Assembly (NCBI GenBank): GCA_024405255.1
Contig: JAKSOY010000002.1
Location: forward strand, 1 to 61,500
DNA: 61,500 nucleotides
Origin: Kiritimatiellia bacterium
Lineage (GTDB): Bacteria; Verrucomicrobiota; Kiritimatiellia; RFP12; UBA1067
Reading direction: 5' to 3'
Numbering within the stretch: position 1 is the stretch's first letter; every line of letters begins with the position of its first letter. Under the pieces are notes generated by a model. The model had not been told where the DNA came from. It did not search any database and was given only the letters and a program-made list of their open reading frames with translations. The translations under genes and the position numbers were made by a program. Positions 7,785-16,449 of the stretch are shown here, piece after piece.

Positions 7785-8704
7785 CAAGGGAGCTTCGTCT
7801 CTTCAACCGTCGTGCTACCGTAGTTGGAAATGTAGTAGTTCCCCCGCCACACGCACGGTTCGCTCGGCGCACGGAAACCACCCTTCTTGAGGATTTCGAC
7901 CTTACCGCACGGCAAAACCCGCACAGCCTGGCAGCCATTCATATCGGCGATGTACAGGTTGTCGTTCTCGTCGACGCAGAGACCGTCCGGCGTCTTCACA
8001 CCGGCGTCGGGCTTGACGAAGAGTTCCTTCTTCGCGATACGCCCGTCGGCTCCCGGCGTCAACTTCCAGACGCGGCTCTCGCCGTAGTTGCTCACATAGA
8101 TCTCGCCCTTCGACGTCACCGCGACACCATTGCAGCCACAGGCCTTTGTGAAGGTGTCCTTGAAGACGAGCTGGGGATCGGCCTCGGTATTCGTCACGCG
8201 CACGTTGCGATCCTTCGCATCGAACATGTAAAGGCCGCTCGGCTTCGCGCCATTCACCGGCTCGCCCTTGAGAAAAGCCTGCGTGAGATAGAGCTTGCCC
8301 TTGAGATACTTGACGCCGTTCGCATTCCAAAGTCCGCCCGCGATCGTCTCGCACGTGGCGACCTTGTCGTCCTTGAACGTGAGACGCAGCAGACGCGCCG
8401 AACCCGCCTTCTGGTTGTCGCACACATAGAGTTCGCCGTCGGGACCAAAGCAAATGCCCATCGGGCTCGACCAACCGCTTTCCGCGTATGCCGGAACGTC
8501 GATCCACTTGGTCGGCGCCTTGCCCGGTTCCGTCAAACGAAACAACGCACCCGGCTGCTTGTGATTGTTGTTCGGCGCAGCAATGACCAAACGACCGCTC
8601 GGATCGACAGCCATGCCGTCGGGCTTCGTGCAGGTCGGCGGCATCTGAAGCGTCGCAGCACACGCCACACTTGTCGCAAGAATCGTCAACGGAAGTATCT
8701 TCAT
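7784..8704 (-). CDS. Secreted SMP-30/gluconolactonase-like beta-propeller protein
   Basis: This 306-residue protein has a signal peptide (about 1-16) and then repeated beta-propeller blades of the SMP-30/NHL type: MAVDPSGRLVIA, ICFGPDGELYVCDN, VAVTSKGEIYVSNYG and LCVDENDNLYIADM. Related proteins are lactonases of sugar acids or non-enzymatic propellers; the metal-binding residues cannot be assigned confidently here. It acts outside the cytoplasm. AAGGAACC lies well placed before the ATG and a TATAAT promoter is upstream. It is coupled to tatD by an overlapping stop/start. Confidence 0.75.
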   Translation of the reverse strand: MKILPLTILATSVACAATLQMPPTCTKPDGMAVDPSGRLVIAAPNNNHKQPGALFRLTEPGKAPTKWIDVPAYAESGWSSPMGICFGPDGELYVCDNQKAGSARLLRLTFKDDKVATCETIAGGLWNANGVKYLKGKLYLTQAFLKGEPVNGAKPSGLYMFDAKDRNVRVTNTEADPQLVFKDTFTKACGCNGVAVTSKGEIYVSNYGESRVWKLTPGADGRIAKKELFVKPDAGVKTPDGLCVDENDNLYIADMNGCQAVRVLPCGKVEILKKGGFRAPSEPCVWRGNYYISNYGSTTVEETKLP

Positions 8705-8729
8705 TTTAATGGTTCCTTTCTGTCTTTAA

Positions 8730-8735
8730 ATTATA
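8730..8735 (-). promoter_or_regulatory. Extended -10 of the SMP-30-like gene
   Basis: TGT-TATAAT on the minus strand (hexamer 8735-8730, TG at 8738-8737). The ATG at 8704 is 25 bases downstream with a normal Shine-Dalgarno. A possible -35, TTGCTC, lies at 17 bp spacing. Confidence 0.7.
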
Positions 8736-8760
8736 ACATAGTTGAGCCGTAAGAGCAATA

Positions 8761-9324
8761 TCAACGCGCGGCGAGTTCACACCAGGGTTCGATGTCCGCC
8801 AAAAACGGATGACATGTGTCTTTCGGCGAGAGAATCCGCGGCACATTGAGCTCGGGCCAGGCGATGGACAATGCCGGATCGTCGAATTTCATGCCGCGTT
8901 CGGACTCGGGATGATAGAGATTGTCGCACTTGTAGGCAAAGAGCGTATCGTCTTCCAGCACGAGAAAGCCATGCGCAAATCCACGCGGCACATAGAACTG
9001 GCGACCGTTCTCGGCGGACAGCGTCACTGCGACCGAACGGCCAAAGGTCGGCGATCCACGTCGAATGTCCACCGCGACATCCCACACGGCCCCACGAATG
9101 ACGCGCACGAGCTTGGCCTGCGTCCAAGGCGCCGCCTGCCAATGAAGTCCGCGCAGCACGCCCTTCTGCGACAGACTCTCGTTGTCCTGAACGAACACCG
9201 CGTCAATTCCCGCCTCTTGATAGCGTGCGGCGTTATACGTCTCCGTAAAATAGCCGCGCGCATCCCGATGGATCGCAGGTTCAAGGATCAACGCACCTGG
9301 AATTTCCGTCTCAAAAACCTTCAT
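8761..9324 (-). CDS. rfbC: dTDP-4-dehydrorhamnose 3,5-epimerase
   Basis: This 187-residue cupin enzyme converts dTDP-4-keto-6-deoxyglucose to dTDP-4-keto-rhamnose in dTDP-L-rhamnose synthesis. Family landmarks are DARGYFTETY, QDNESLSQKGVLRGLHWQ (with the catalytic histidine), GAVWDVAVDIRRGSPTFG and YVPRGFAHGFLVLED. Length is normal. It is the last gene of the run that starts with the PilM/N-like gene and follows the glycosyltransferase-like gene by 3 bases. The other rhamnose genes (rfbA, rfbB, rfbD) are not in the window. The link with a neighbouring sugar-related protein suggests surface polysaccharide synthesis. Confidence 0.95.
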   Translation of the reverse strand: MKVFETEIPGALILEPAIHRDARGYFTETYNAARYQEAGIDAVFVQDNESLSQKGVLRGLHWQAAPWTQAKLVRVIRGAVWDVAVDIRRGSPTFGRSVAVTLSAENGRQFYVPRGFAHGFLVLEDDTLFAYKCDNLYHPESERGMKFDDPALSIAWPELNVPRILSPKDTCHPFLADIEPWCELAAR

Positions 9325-9327
9325 CTC

Positions 9328-10131
9328 TTACTGTCTCCGTTCACGCGCACCAAGTCCCAACGCATTCTGTACCCGCACGATCAACGTATTCGGCACCAGC
9401 GCAAATACGAGCGCCTTCAAGGCCTCATTCAATCGTTTCGACAACGGGGGCAGTCCGCGTTTCGAAAAATCGATCGGGATTCCGTTGGCCTGGCACACGG
9501 CAACCCCGAAACGCTCCCAGCAACCTTTATGTACGGCATCGACGAAGGGAAACTCCCGTACGCATGTCGCCAAAATCGGACGCTCTTCCGTCCCAACGGA
9601 AAACGAACCATAACGTTCGAACTCCCAAATGCTGGAGGCTGGACGCGCCAATTGCCGCAAAAACTCGCGATTCCAGAATCCCGCCAAGGTCGAGATGCAA
9701 TAGGCGGTGTTTTTCGGATACTCCATCAATCCGTCCGAACGCGCCTCGCCGTGTTTCGGGTTCGGCACAAGACGCAAATTCACGGCATTGAAAGACTTGA
9801 GCTGTTCAAGTCGATGCAAAAGGAGATCGGTTGACACCGGCGCCTCCAGGAAATAGTCGTCACACAGCATCAGCACATACGGCGTGGTGATCTGGTCAAG
9901 CGCCTGGACAAGCCGGCTCGCCCAGTTGGTCCCTTTGCCGCAGGCGATCACACGGTCAAAGGCCGGACGCGTCGCCGCCTGCTCGTCTTCAATCGTCGGG
10001 ACATGCTCGGTGACAAGAACGGTCTCGAATGGACAGTCCGGCCAGAACTTCCGCTTCAACGCGGCAAATGGTGCCAGCAAATCGATGTAGGCGTCACACG
10101 AGGCCACCAGTAGGGTACAATCCTGATTCAT
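9328..10131 (-). CDS. Putative GT-A-type glycosyltransferase-like protein
   Basis: This 267-residue protein is not confidently assigned to a named family. The N-terminal half looks like a nucleotide-sugar-binding fold: TLLVASCDAYIDLL, then TPYVLMLCDDYFLEAPVS, where CDDY resembles a DXD metal site after the expected hydrophobic strand. No signal peptide or clear membrane span is seen. The ATG at 10131 is preferred because GGGAGG lies about 10 bases upstream; a GTG at 10140 would leave almost no spacing. It sits between the MlaE-like permease gene (gap 15 bases) and rfbC (gap 3 bases), supporting a role in surface-glycan assembly. Other sugar-transferase-like folds remain possible. Confidence 0.6.
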   Translation of the reverse strand: MNQDCTLLVASCDAYIDLLAPFAALKRKFWPDCPFETVLVTEHVPTIEDEQAATRPAFDRVIACGKGTNWASRLVQALDQITTPYVLMLCDDYFLEAPVSTDLLLHRLEQLKSFNAVNLRLVPNPKHGEARSDGLMEYPKNTAYCISTLAGFWNREFLRQLARPASSIWEFERYGSFSVGTEERPILATCVREFPFVDAVHKGCWERFGVAVCQANGIPIDFSKRGLPPLSKRLNEALKALVFALVPNTLIVRVQNALGLGARERRQ

Positions 10132-10146
10132 CCCGCACACGCCTCC

Positions 10147-11226
10147 CTACACCCCGATGAGATAGCAGATGACCGCAATCAGTCCGTCAAAGACGGCAAT
10201 TGCGATAATGCCACCGACCACGGCATTCGTCGCTGCAACACCGACGCCATCCGCCGTATTCCGCGTACGCATCCCGCACGAACACCCGATGAGACCGACC
10301 AGGAACCCGAAGAAAATGGACTTCCCCAAGCCCAGCAGAATGATAAAGACCGTGGACGCCTTGGCCACATGACTCCAGTAGACGACTGTCGGCACATTCA
10401 TCAACTGTAACACGATCGCCCCGCCGATGAGACCGGCGAACTCGGAAAAGATCGTCAAAAACGGCATCGCCAGAGAAGCCGCCAACACGCGCGTCAAAAC
10501 GAGGAAACGTACCGGCGGCAGTCCGAACGTCGTCAACGCATCCAACTCCTCGTCGACTTTCATCGTACCGATCTCGGCAGCGAAGGCACTTCCTGAACGT
10601 CCGGCAAGAATGATCGCCGTCACCAACGGACCCAATTCGCGAAAGAGTCCGATGGCAATCAAGTCGGCAACATAGACCTCAACGCCAAATGTCCGCAAGG
10701 ACGCGGCCGACTCGAATGCGAGGATGAGTCCCAACAAAAAACCGATCAGCGCGGTAATCGGCACCCCGTCGAATCCGGCACGTTGAAAAGCCAGCGCAAA
10801 ATCACGGAAACGGAACCGTCGCGGGTGAATGAGCAACCCCAGCGCATTCACAACCGTCTCGCCGAGAAAGGCGCAGTTTGAAACACAGTTCGCAAAACAT
10901 TCGCAAGCTGAACGCCCCACCGTCTCGCAAAGTCCCATCCGAGGCGAACGCGCGAGCCGGGTCACATTGTAGCTTTGAAAATCATAACGCGCACGGATCG
11001 GCTCGATCAGGCCATTCGGATCAACGACCGTCAGGACAAGCCCCTGTTCCGCCGCCTGGCGATCCAATTGAAGGAACAGCGCTTCAAAGGCTGCGGACGA
11101 TCCGCTCAAACGAGAGATGTCCATCAGCACCGTTTCCCCCTTCTTCAGGCGGCGGACGCGATGGACATCCTTCCAGGCGGACGCAATCTCGTCCGCACTG
11201 GATCCTTTCAGCACAATCGGCTTCAT
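10147..11226 (-). CDS. mlaE: MlaE-family ABC permease with N-terminal STAS domain
   Basis: This 359-residue inner-membrane protein joins a STAS-like domain (about 1-95) to an MlaE/YrbE permease domain (about 105-355) with five or six hydrophobic helices. Diagnostic segments are VPITALIGFLLGLILAFESA, LFRELGPLVTAIILAGRSGS and AFAAEIGTMKVDEELDAL. MlaE proteins move phospholipids or other lipids between the membranes with an MlaF ATPase and an MlaD substrate-binding protein. STAS-MlaE fusions are known; in Mla systems the STAS partner is otherwise MlaB. The ATG overlaps the secretin stop by 4 bases (ATGA). No mlaF or mlaD is adjacent, so its partners must be encoded elsewhere. Confidence 0.88.
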   Translation of the reverse strand: MKPIVLKGSSADEIASAWKDVHRVRRLKKGETVLMDISRLSGSSAAFEALFLQLDRQAAEQGLVLTVVDPNGLIEPIRARYDFQSYNVTRLARSPRMGLCETVGRSACECFANCVSNCAFLGETVVNALGLLIHPRRFRFRDFALAFQRAGFDGVPITALIGFLLGLILAFESAASLRTFGVEVYVADLIAIGLFRELGPLVTAIILAGRSGSAFAAEIGTMKVDEELDALTTFGLPPVRFLVLTRVLAASLAMPFLTIFSEFAGLIGGAIVLQLMNVPTVVYWSHVAKASTVFIILLGLGKSIFFGFLVGLIGCSCGMRTRNTADGVGVAATNAVVGGIIAIAVFDGLIAVICYLIGV

Positions 11227-14200
11227 GGCGCCTTCGGCGCAACCTTCTTGTCACCCGACAATTGTTCCAACGAAGGCTGCACAGGCGTCTTCACCGCGGG
11301 AGTTGCTGCCGCGGGCTTCGCGGCAGGGGTCTCCGGCTTCGCAGCCGGTGCCGTCGAAGCAACGGGCTTCACGACCGGTTGAGCGGGAGCCGGAGTTGCC
11401 GGAACCGGGGCCGGAGCGGCGGGAGCCGGTTCATTTCCCGGCTCGGTTGCCGGCTTCGTTTCGACTTCGGCGTGCTTCTCGCGGATCTTGTCGATGACCT
11501 CACGCAAGTCCTTCTGGTCCTTTTCGAACGTCTTCGACTCTTCGAGAAGTTCCTTCTGATGCTTCTCAGCCCATTCCTTGCGATCCTTCTCGTCCATCTC
11601 GGCGAGCTTCTTCGCACGCGCCCGCTTCGCTTCTTCCATCGCCTTGTTCGTCTTGCGTTCTTCGTCCTGACGCGACCACTCCTCGGAGAGGCGACGGAGC
11701 TGTTCCTTCTTCGCGATCGGATCGGCGACCGGACTCAACGACCAGCCGTTGTCCTCCCACGGACGCGGATCGCTCAACGACTTCTTGCGACGGATCGCCT
11801 CAGCCTGCGCGGCATCCGCATCGTCGAGCACGTACGGCGTCATGAACACCAGCAGTTCAGAACGCGCTTCCTTCTTCGAAACGCTCCCGAAGAGCCACTT
11901 GCCGATCCACGGGATGTCCTTGAGAATCGGAATGCCGCTCTCGCTATTGACATCCGTCTTCTTCGTGAGACCGCCCATCACGACCGTCATGCGGTTTTCA
12001 ACCGAGACATCGCTCGAGATCTTACGCGTCGTCACCGTGGCGTACGGATCCGTGCCGCCCGATTCGTTCGGCACGTTCTGGTCCGCACCCTGCGTTTCGA
12101 ACGTCTGTTCGACCGTGAGCACCACGGTACCGTTCGGATTGATGCGCGGCGTCACCTTCACCGTCAAACCGATGTCGCGCTTTTCGTAGTTACGCACCTG
12201 CGTACCGGAATAGGTCGAACCCGAATACTGGTAACCGCTGAAGAGGTAGATCATATCGGTCGCCTCGATCGTGGCTTCCTTGTTGTCCACCGTCATCAGA
12301 ATCGGCGAAGCAAGCACCTTCGTGCGGCTGTCGCTCTTCGCGGCCGTCAAAACAGCCGACATGTTCAGCTTATCGCTCTTCAGCAGATAGTTGACACCAC
12401 CGCCAATCGGGGTCGTACCACCAAAGAAGCCCGCCGCTTCGACCACGTTCGTTCCCACGGCCATCATCGACTGCAACGGGGCTGTACCCGAACCACCGCC
12501 GCCTCCGAGACCGTAGTGGTTGTGGTTGCCGAAGTTGTCACGCACCATCGTCGTAATCTTCTCAATCACCGGAGTGGCGCTACTCGCATCCGCTGGTGTC
12601 GCCGTTGCACTCATCGACTTCGAACCATCGGGATTAAGCACTTCCTCCCAGTAGAGCGGACGGCCATAACCATCCTTCGCCTGCTGCTGGGAGACAACCC
12701 GCTGGCGACCGCGCTGGACCCAGTCGATGCCTGTCTGGAGGTCGTCGCCGAGTTCGACCTGCACGATGACCGTTTCGATGAGCACCTGCGAGAGCTTGAC
12801 ATCCATATCCTCGATGACTTCCTTGACTGCCTTCATGTCGGCCTTGCGCGCCATCATCACGATGCCGTTGATGCGCTTGTCGGCGAGGATCTTGATGTTG
12901 TCCTTATTGAGTTCGCCGAGCGAAGACGAAGCCGCGCTCGAGAAGGTCGGCTGCGCCGTCGGCGGGCGCGCCGCAGGCGGAGTAGCCGGACGCGTCAGAT
13001 TGCGGTTCGCTGCCGCATTCCGGGCATTGGGGTTCTGATTGTTCTTCGACGCCGACGACGAGGAACCATTGCCGATGAGGTCGTTCAGCATCGACGCCAC
13101 TTCCTCGGCATCGGCGTACTTGAGACGGACCACTTCCACGCTCACTTCCGGCGTCGTCTCGACGTCGAGCGTTTCAATGACCTTGTCGAAGAAGTCCATG
13201 TTCGTCTTCGCCGTGATGACGATCAGCTTGTTGGAACGTTCATCCGCGAGGATCAGCACCTTGCCGCGGATCATACCGCGATCGGCATCCGAAACCTGCG
13301 CAAGCATCGTCGCATTCGGCGTCGGCGCAGCGGGTTGCTGTCCCGGACGGTTGTTGAGGTTCAGAAGCCGCGGCGGCTGTGCCACAGGCGCACGCGAGGC
13401 AAAGCCGGGAGCACCGCTCGTCTTCGGTCCTGAGGCTCCTTGTTGGGCATCCTTCTGACTTTCCGTCACAATGGTTTCAAGCGCCGTCTTGATATCCGTC
13501 GACACGGCGAACTTGATCTGACGCACGAACACGTCCTCGAGAACAGGCGTCGGCTGATCGAGTTCCTTGATGACTTCAAGCATCCGATTCACGTTCTCCT
13601 GCGTATCGGTCACGAGAATCGAATTGTTGCGCTCGAACACCTGGAAGAGTCCCGTCGGATCCTTGAAGCCCTCGATTGCCTTCTGCGCCTCTTCCGCCGT
13701 GATGTGCGTCAGACGAATCAGCTGACTGATGACCTTGCCCTTTTCAGGAATGGAATTGGTCGTCATTGACGTACGAATGCCCTGCGTACGCACCGTCTTG
13801 CGGTCGAAGGCATAGAGGAAGATGTCGTCGACTTCTTCCAACACGACACCGTTCATCGTCAGGACGCGCTCGATGGCGTTGAGGTACTGTTCCTTCGAGA
13901 GTTCACGGTCTTCGAACGTCTTGAGCGTCACCTGCGTCTTCGGCAGGTTCGGCGCCGGCAGCAGAATCTTGTCCGCCACGTCCGCATAGGCATAGAGGAG
14001 GAGGTCCAGCGGGGCCTGGTCAAAGGCCAGACGCGTCGGAACGCCGTTCGTGCCCTTCGGAATCTCCGCCAGCATTTCCTCAGGCGTCTTCTGATCTTCG
14101 CCACCGGCCATCGCGCCGTTCGCACCGGCGCCCATACCAGGCATGCCGACACCGCGATTGGCGCCAAACGCGCCACCACGTCCCGGCAGGGCGGCGCCGT

Positions 14201-14354
14201 TGTTAAAGCCTCCCATCCGGTTGCCGCCACCGAGCAGGCCGCGACGGCCGCCAAAATTTCCGCCCCCGCCAAAGGGACGCATCTGCGCTTCGACCGGCGT
14301 CGCAAACAACGCAGCGAGCAGAAACAGCCCCAGCGTATAAATCATTTTTCTCAT
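11223..14354 (-). CDS. gspD: Type II/IV secretin (GspD/PilQ-like) outer-membrane channel
   Basis: This 1043-residue protein has a signal peptide ending near VEAQ, a glycine/arginine-rich stretch (about 25-80), N-domains with the repeated ISQLIRLTHITAEEAQKAI and VVRLKYADAEEVASMLND pattern, and a secretin domain with TKVLASPILMTVDNKEA and the signature GIPILKDIPWIGKWLFG. After the secretin domain comes a charged coiled coil (about 860-970) and a proline/alanine-rich tail, longer than in classical GspD. Secretins form the outer-membrane pore of type II secretion systems and type IV pili. The ATG at 14354 overlaps the upstream stop (ATGA) and gives a proper signal peptide, unlike the longer frame beginning at 14381. 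The PilM/N and PilO-like genes precede it; the motor, pseudopilin and prepilin-peptidase genes are not here. Confidence 0.93.
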   Translation of the reverse strand: MRKMIYTLGLFLLAALFATPVEAQMRPFGGGGNFGGRRGLLGGGNRMGGFNNGAALPGRGGAFGANRGVGMPGMGAGANGAMAGGEDQKTPEEMLAEIPKGTNGVPTRLAFDQAPLDLLLYAYADVADKILLPAPNLPKTQVTLKTFEDRELSKEQYLNAIERVLTMNGVVLEEVDDIFLYAFDRKTVRTQGIRTSMTTNSIPEKGKVISQLIRLTHITAEEAQKAIEGFKDPTGLFQVFERNNSILVTDTQENVNRMLEVIKELDQPTPVLEDVFVRQIKFAVSTDIKTALETIVTESQKDAQQGASGPKTSGAPGFASRAPVAQPPRLLNLNNRPGQQPAAPTPNATMLAQVSDADRGMIRGKVLILADERSNKLIVITAKTNMDFFDKVIETLDVETTPEVSVEVVRLKYADAEEVASMLNDLIGNGSSSSASKNNQNPNARNAAANRNLTRPATPPAARPPTAQPTFSSAASSSLGELNKDNIKILADKRINGIVMMARKADMKAVKEVIEDMDVKLSQVLIETVIVQVELGDDLQTGIDWVQRGRQRVVSQQQAKDGYGRPLYWEEVLNPDGSKSMSATATPADASSATPVIEKITTMVRDNFGNHNHYGLGGGGGSGTAPLQSMMAVGTNVVEAAGFFGGTTPIGGGVNYLLKSDKLNMSAVLTAAKSDSRTKVLASPILMTVDNKEATIEATDMIYLFSGYQYSGSTYSGTQVRNYEKRDIGLTVKVTPRINPNGTVVLTVEQTFETQGADQNVPNESGGTDPYATVTTRKISSDVSVENRMTVVMGGLTKKTDVNSESGIPILKDIPWIGKWLFGSVSKKEARSELLVFMTPYVLDDADAAQAEAIRRKKSLSDPRPWEDNGWSLSPVADPIAKKEQLRRLSEEWSRQDEERKTNKAMEEAKRARAKKLAEMDEKDRKEWAEKHQKELLEESKTFEKDQKDLREVIDKIREKHAEVETKPATEPGNEPAPAAPAPVPATPAPAQPVVKPVASTAPAAKPETPAAKPAAATPAVKTPVQPSLEQLSGDKKVAPKAP

Positions 14355-14893
14355 TTCGAGGGTCCTTTCATATAGGCACAAGTCAATGTAAATTTCACCG
14401 TCAGGAAACCGTTGTTACGGCTCGAGATGTCAAGATCGCGCACGTCGAACATACCACCTTCGGCATGCTCGAGCGCAAAGAGGAACTTGACCACGCGCGC
14501 GAGCGCCGCCTCGAACTTGACGTCGATCGGCATTTCCCACACGCCACCGTGTTCTTCCTCCGGCTTCGGCTGTTCGCTGAGGATGTGCACGCCGTTCTCT
14601 TCAGCGATCTTCTCCAGCAGACGCTGCCACCGCGTTTCCGTCGGCTCGCCTTCTTCCGCCATCGGCATCTTCACGCTGACTTCTTCGGATTTCTGCACCC
14701 ATTCGCTTTTCGCGGCGATCAGCTTGTTCTCTTTGACAAGCTGCTTCTTCGCGTTCTCGTAGAGCTTACGCGATTTCGCCCAGGCAGCCTCGCGACCGCT
14801 GAACCACAGCAGCACGGCCAGACCGTACAGCACAACCATGCCGACGACGGCAAGAACCGTCCGATCCCGACGGGACATCGTAGACATGCTCAT
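14351..14893 (-). CDS. PilO/GspM-like inner-membrane platform protein
   Basis: This 180-residue protein has one transmembrane helix near the N-terminus (about 12-32, TVLAVVGMVVLYGLAVLLWF), a coiled coil (about 38-70) and a C-terminal ferredoxin-like alpha/beta domain, the usual layout of PilO and GspM. These bitopic proteins connect the cytoplasmic PilM/PilN or GspL component to the secretin. Sequence identity in this family is low, so the assignment depends strongly on position: it lies between a PilM/PilN-like gene and a secretin gene, with 4-base overlaps on both sides. Confidence 0.75.
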   Translation of the reverse strand: MSMSTMSRRDRTVLAVVGMVVLYGLAVLLWFSGREAAWAKSRKLYENAKKQLVKENKLIAAKSEWVQKSEEVSVKMPMAEEGEPTETRWQRLLEKIAEENGVHILSEQPKPEEEHGGVWEMPIDVKFEAALARVVKFLFALEHAEGGMFDVRDLDISSRNNGFLTVKFTLTCAYMKGPSK

Positions 14894-16377
14894 TTGCCAC
14901 TTCCCTTCTTCGTCGGTTTCACGTCTTCCTCCTCCGTATGGAAGAAACCTTCCATCGTGAAGCGAATGGTGCCCTTCTTCGAAATGTTCTCGCCGCCGGA
15001 CTGCTCCACTTTCGCGAAGAGCTTTTCGCCGTCGCTCGCATCTTCAAAGGACGCCCCATTGAGGTTGTCCATAAACGTCCGCAAATCCTCACGCTCCGTC
15101 GCCGTGCCCATCACGCGCACGCTTTCCCCGCGACGATACTTGAAGTTGCTCAGCATCATCGTTTCAGAATTCGGCAGAGCGTCCGAAACCGTCTTGAACA
15201 CCTCCAGCGCACCATGCGCATGGTCCGCATAGCGCTGGATGAGTTCCACCCGGCTCTTGAGTGCCGCCACTTCCTTGTAGGCCGTCTGATGCTTGCGGTC
15301 TTTCTGCAGGCCCTTCTGATGGTCCGTCATGAAGTCGTACGTCATATCGACACCGAACAACACGCCCATGATGAGCAACCAGATACCGCCGGCAATGGAC
15401 AACGCCAAGATCATCTTCTTGCGGAAGCGGTTTTCCGTGAGCGCCTCGCGCCAGACTTCCGGCGTCACGTCGAGTGTCGCGCCTTCAACCGTCCGACGCG
15501 CCGCACCTTCCGTACCGGCAAATGCATCGTCCACCAGCACTTCACGCAGAGGCCCGAATATTTCCAGCCGCTGGAGGAACATCGGCTCGACATGTCCGCG
15601 CGAGCAGACGACCACCTCGTCCACGCCATCCGCACCGCCGAGCTGCAAAAGGCTCAACGTGACTTCACGTCCCAGTTCGGACGGCGACACCTGCTGCCCC
15701 AGCCCGCGCAAAAACGAAGGTGCGCCCTCGTCAAGCACGACCAGGTCCCATCCGTCGTCCATGTCCAAGAGCACGAGCCGACGCTTCACATCGGCCTTCT
15801 CGCAAATCTTCGGCCACAGTGCGCGCAACCAGCCGAACGCCGTGGCATCCGTCCGCGTCACATGCACCTTGGCCGCCGCCAGCGCTTCGCTGATCTCGGC
15901 GGACGCCGCATCCGGCAGCGCCGCAATGACGGCCACGATTTCCTTGTCCGTCTCGGCGACAATCTCGTAGCCCGGCACGAGAACTTCGTCCGGGAACGGC
16001 GAGATGCCATCCAGCTCGAGCTGGGCCGCACCGATCAGATCATCCCGCGCCTCGGCCGGCAGCCGAACGGTTTTCACGAGAAATTTCGAAAGCGGCAGCG
16101 AGAGCACGAACTCCCGCACGCCGAACTTCTGCGCCGCCGCACGGAACGCGCGCGCAAGGGGCTTGTCCTCTTCGGCGATCTCTTCAGTCGCCGCCGCCTC
16201 GTCCGTACCGGGCTCCGCACCCGCGTCTGCAGGCACAACCGCACCCGGCAGATCCGACGCCGCAATCAACGGCCAGGAGTCGCACGCGCCACGCGCAAAC
16301 GACTCGCCGTCTGCGTCCAGTCGAACGCCGCGAAGCGCGGTGCCCTCAAGACCTAAAACTGTCACTTGTTTTGCCAT
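14890..16377 (-). CDS. PilM-PilN (GspL-like) fusion, inner-membrane platform
   Basis: This 495-residue protein combines an actin-like ATPase-fold cytoplasmic part (about 1-310, with QLELDGISPFPDEVLV and LVLLDMDDGWDLVVL), one transmembrane helix (about 322-345, MILALSIAGGIWLLIMGVLF) and a PilN-like periplasmic part with a coiled coil. GspL of type II systems has this same single-chain architecture, equivalent to separate PilM and PilN. It recruits the assembly ATPase to the membrane. It is the first gene of the operon with the PilO-like protein, secretin, MlaE, glycosyltransferase-like protein and RfbC. Its -10 box is 7 bases from the ATG, so the mRNA is probably leaderless. Confidence 0.82.
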   Translation of the reverse strand: MAKQVTVLGLEGTALRGVRLDADGESFARGACDSWPLIAASDLPGAVVPADAGAEPGTDEAAATEEIAEEDKPLARAFRAAAQKFGVREFVLSLPLSKFLVKTVRLPAEARDDLIGAAQLELDGISPFPDEVLVPGYEIVAETDKEIVAVIAALPDAASAEISEALAAAKVHVTRTDATAFGWLRALWPKICEKADVKRRLVLLDMDDGWDLVVLDEGAPSFLRGLGQQVSPSELGREVTLSLLQLGGADGVDEVVVCSRGHVEPMFLQRLEIFGPLREVLVDDAFAGTEGAARRTVEGATLDVTPEVWREALTENRFRKKMILALSIAGGIWLLIMGVLFGVDMTYDFMTDHQKGLQKDRKHQTAYKEVAALKSRVELIQRYADHAHGALEVFKTVSDALPNSETMMLSNFKYRRGESVRVMGTATEREDLRTFMDNLNGASFEDASDGEKLFAKVEQSGGENISKKGTIRFTMEGFFHTEEEDVKPTKKGSGK

Positions 16378-16384
16378 TCGGTCT

Positions 16385-16390
16385 ATTATC
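16385..16390 (-). promoter_or_regulatory. Extended -10 of the PilM/N-secretin operon, leaderless spacing
   Basis: TGA-GATAAT on the minus strand (hexamer 16390-16385, TG at 16393-16392) ends 7 bases before the ATG at 16377. TTGCGC lies 17 bp upstream. No Shine-Dalgarno fits between the -10 box and the ATG. Confidence 0.55.
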
Positions 16391-16449
16391 TCATTTCCTT
16401 ATGAGTCGCGCAACTCAAAAGTTAAAATTCTCACAGTTTTTCAATGGCT

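Noticed and set aside
10878..13433. 851-residue plus-strand open frame antisense to the secretin gene
   Set aside because: Its composition is Arg/His-rich as expected for an antisense frame of a GC-rich gene, it shows no domain or ribosome site, and the minus-strand secretin is unmistakable.
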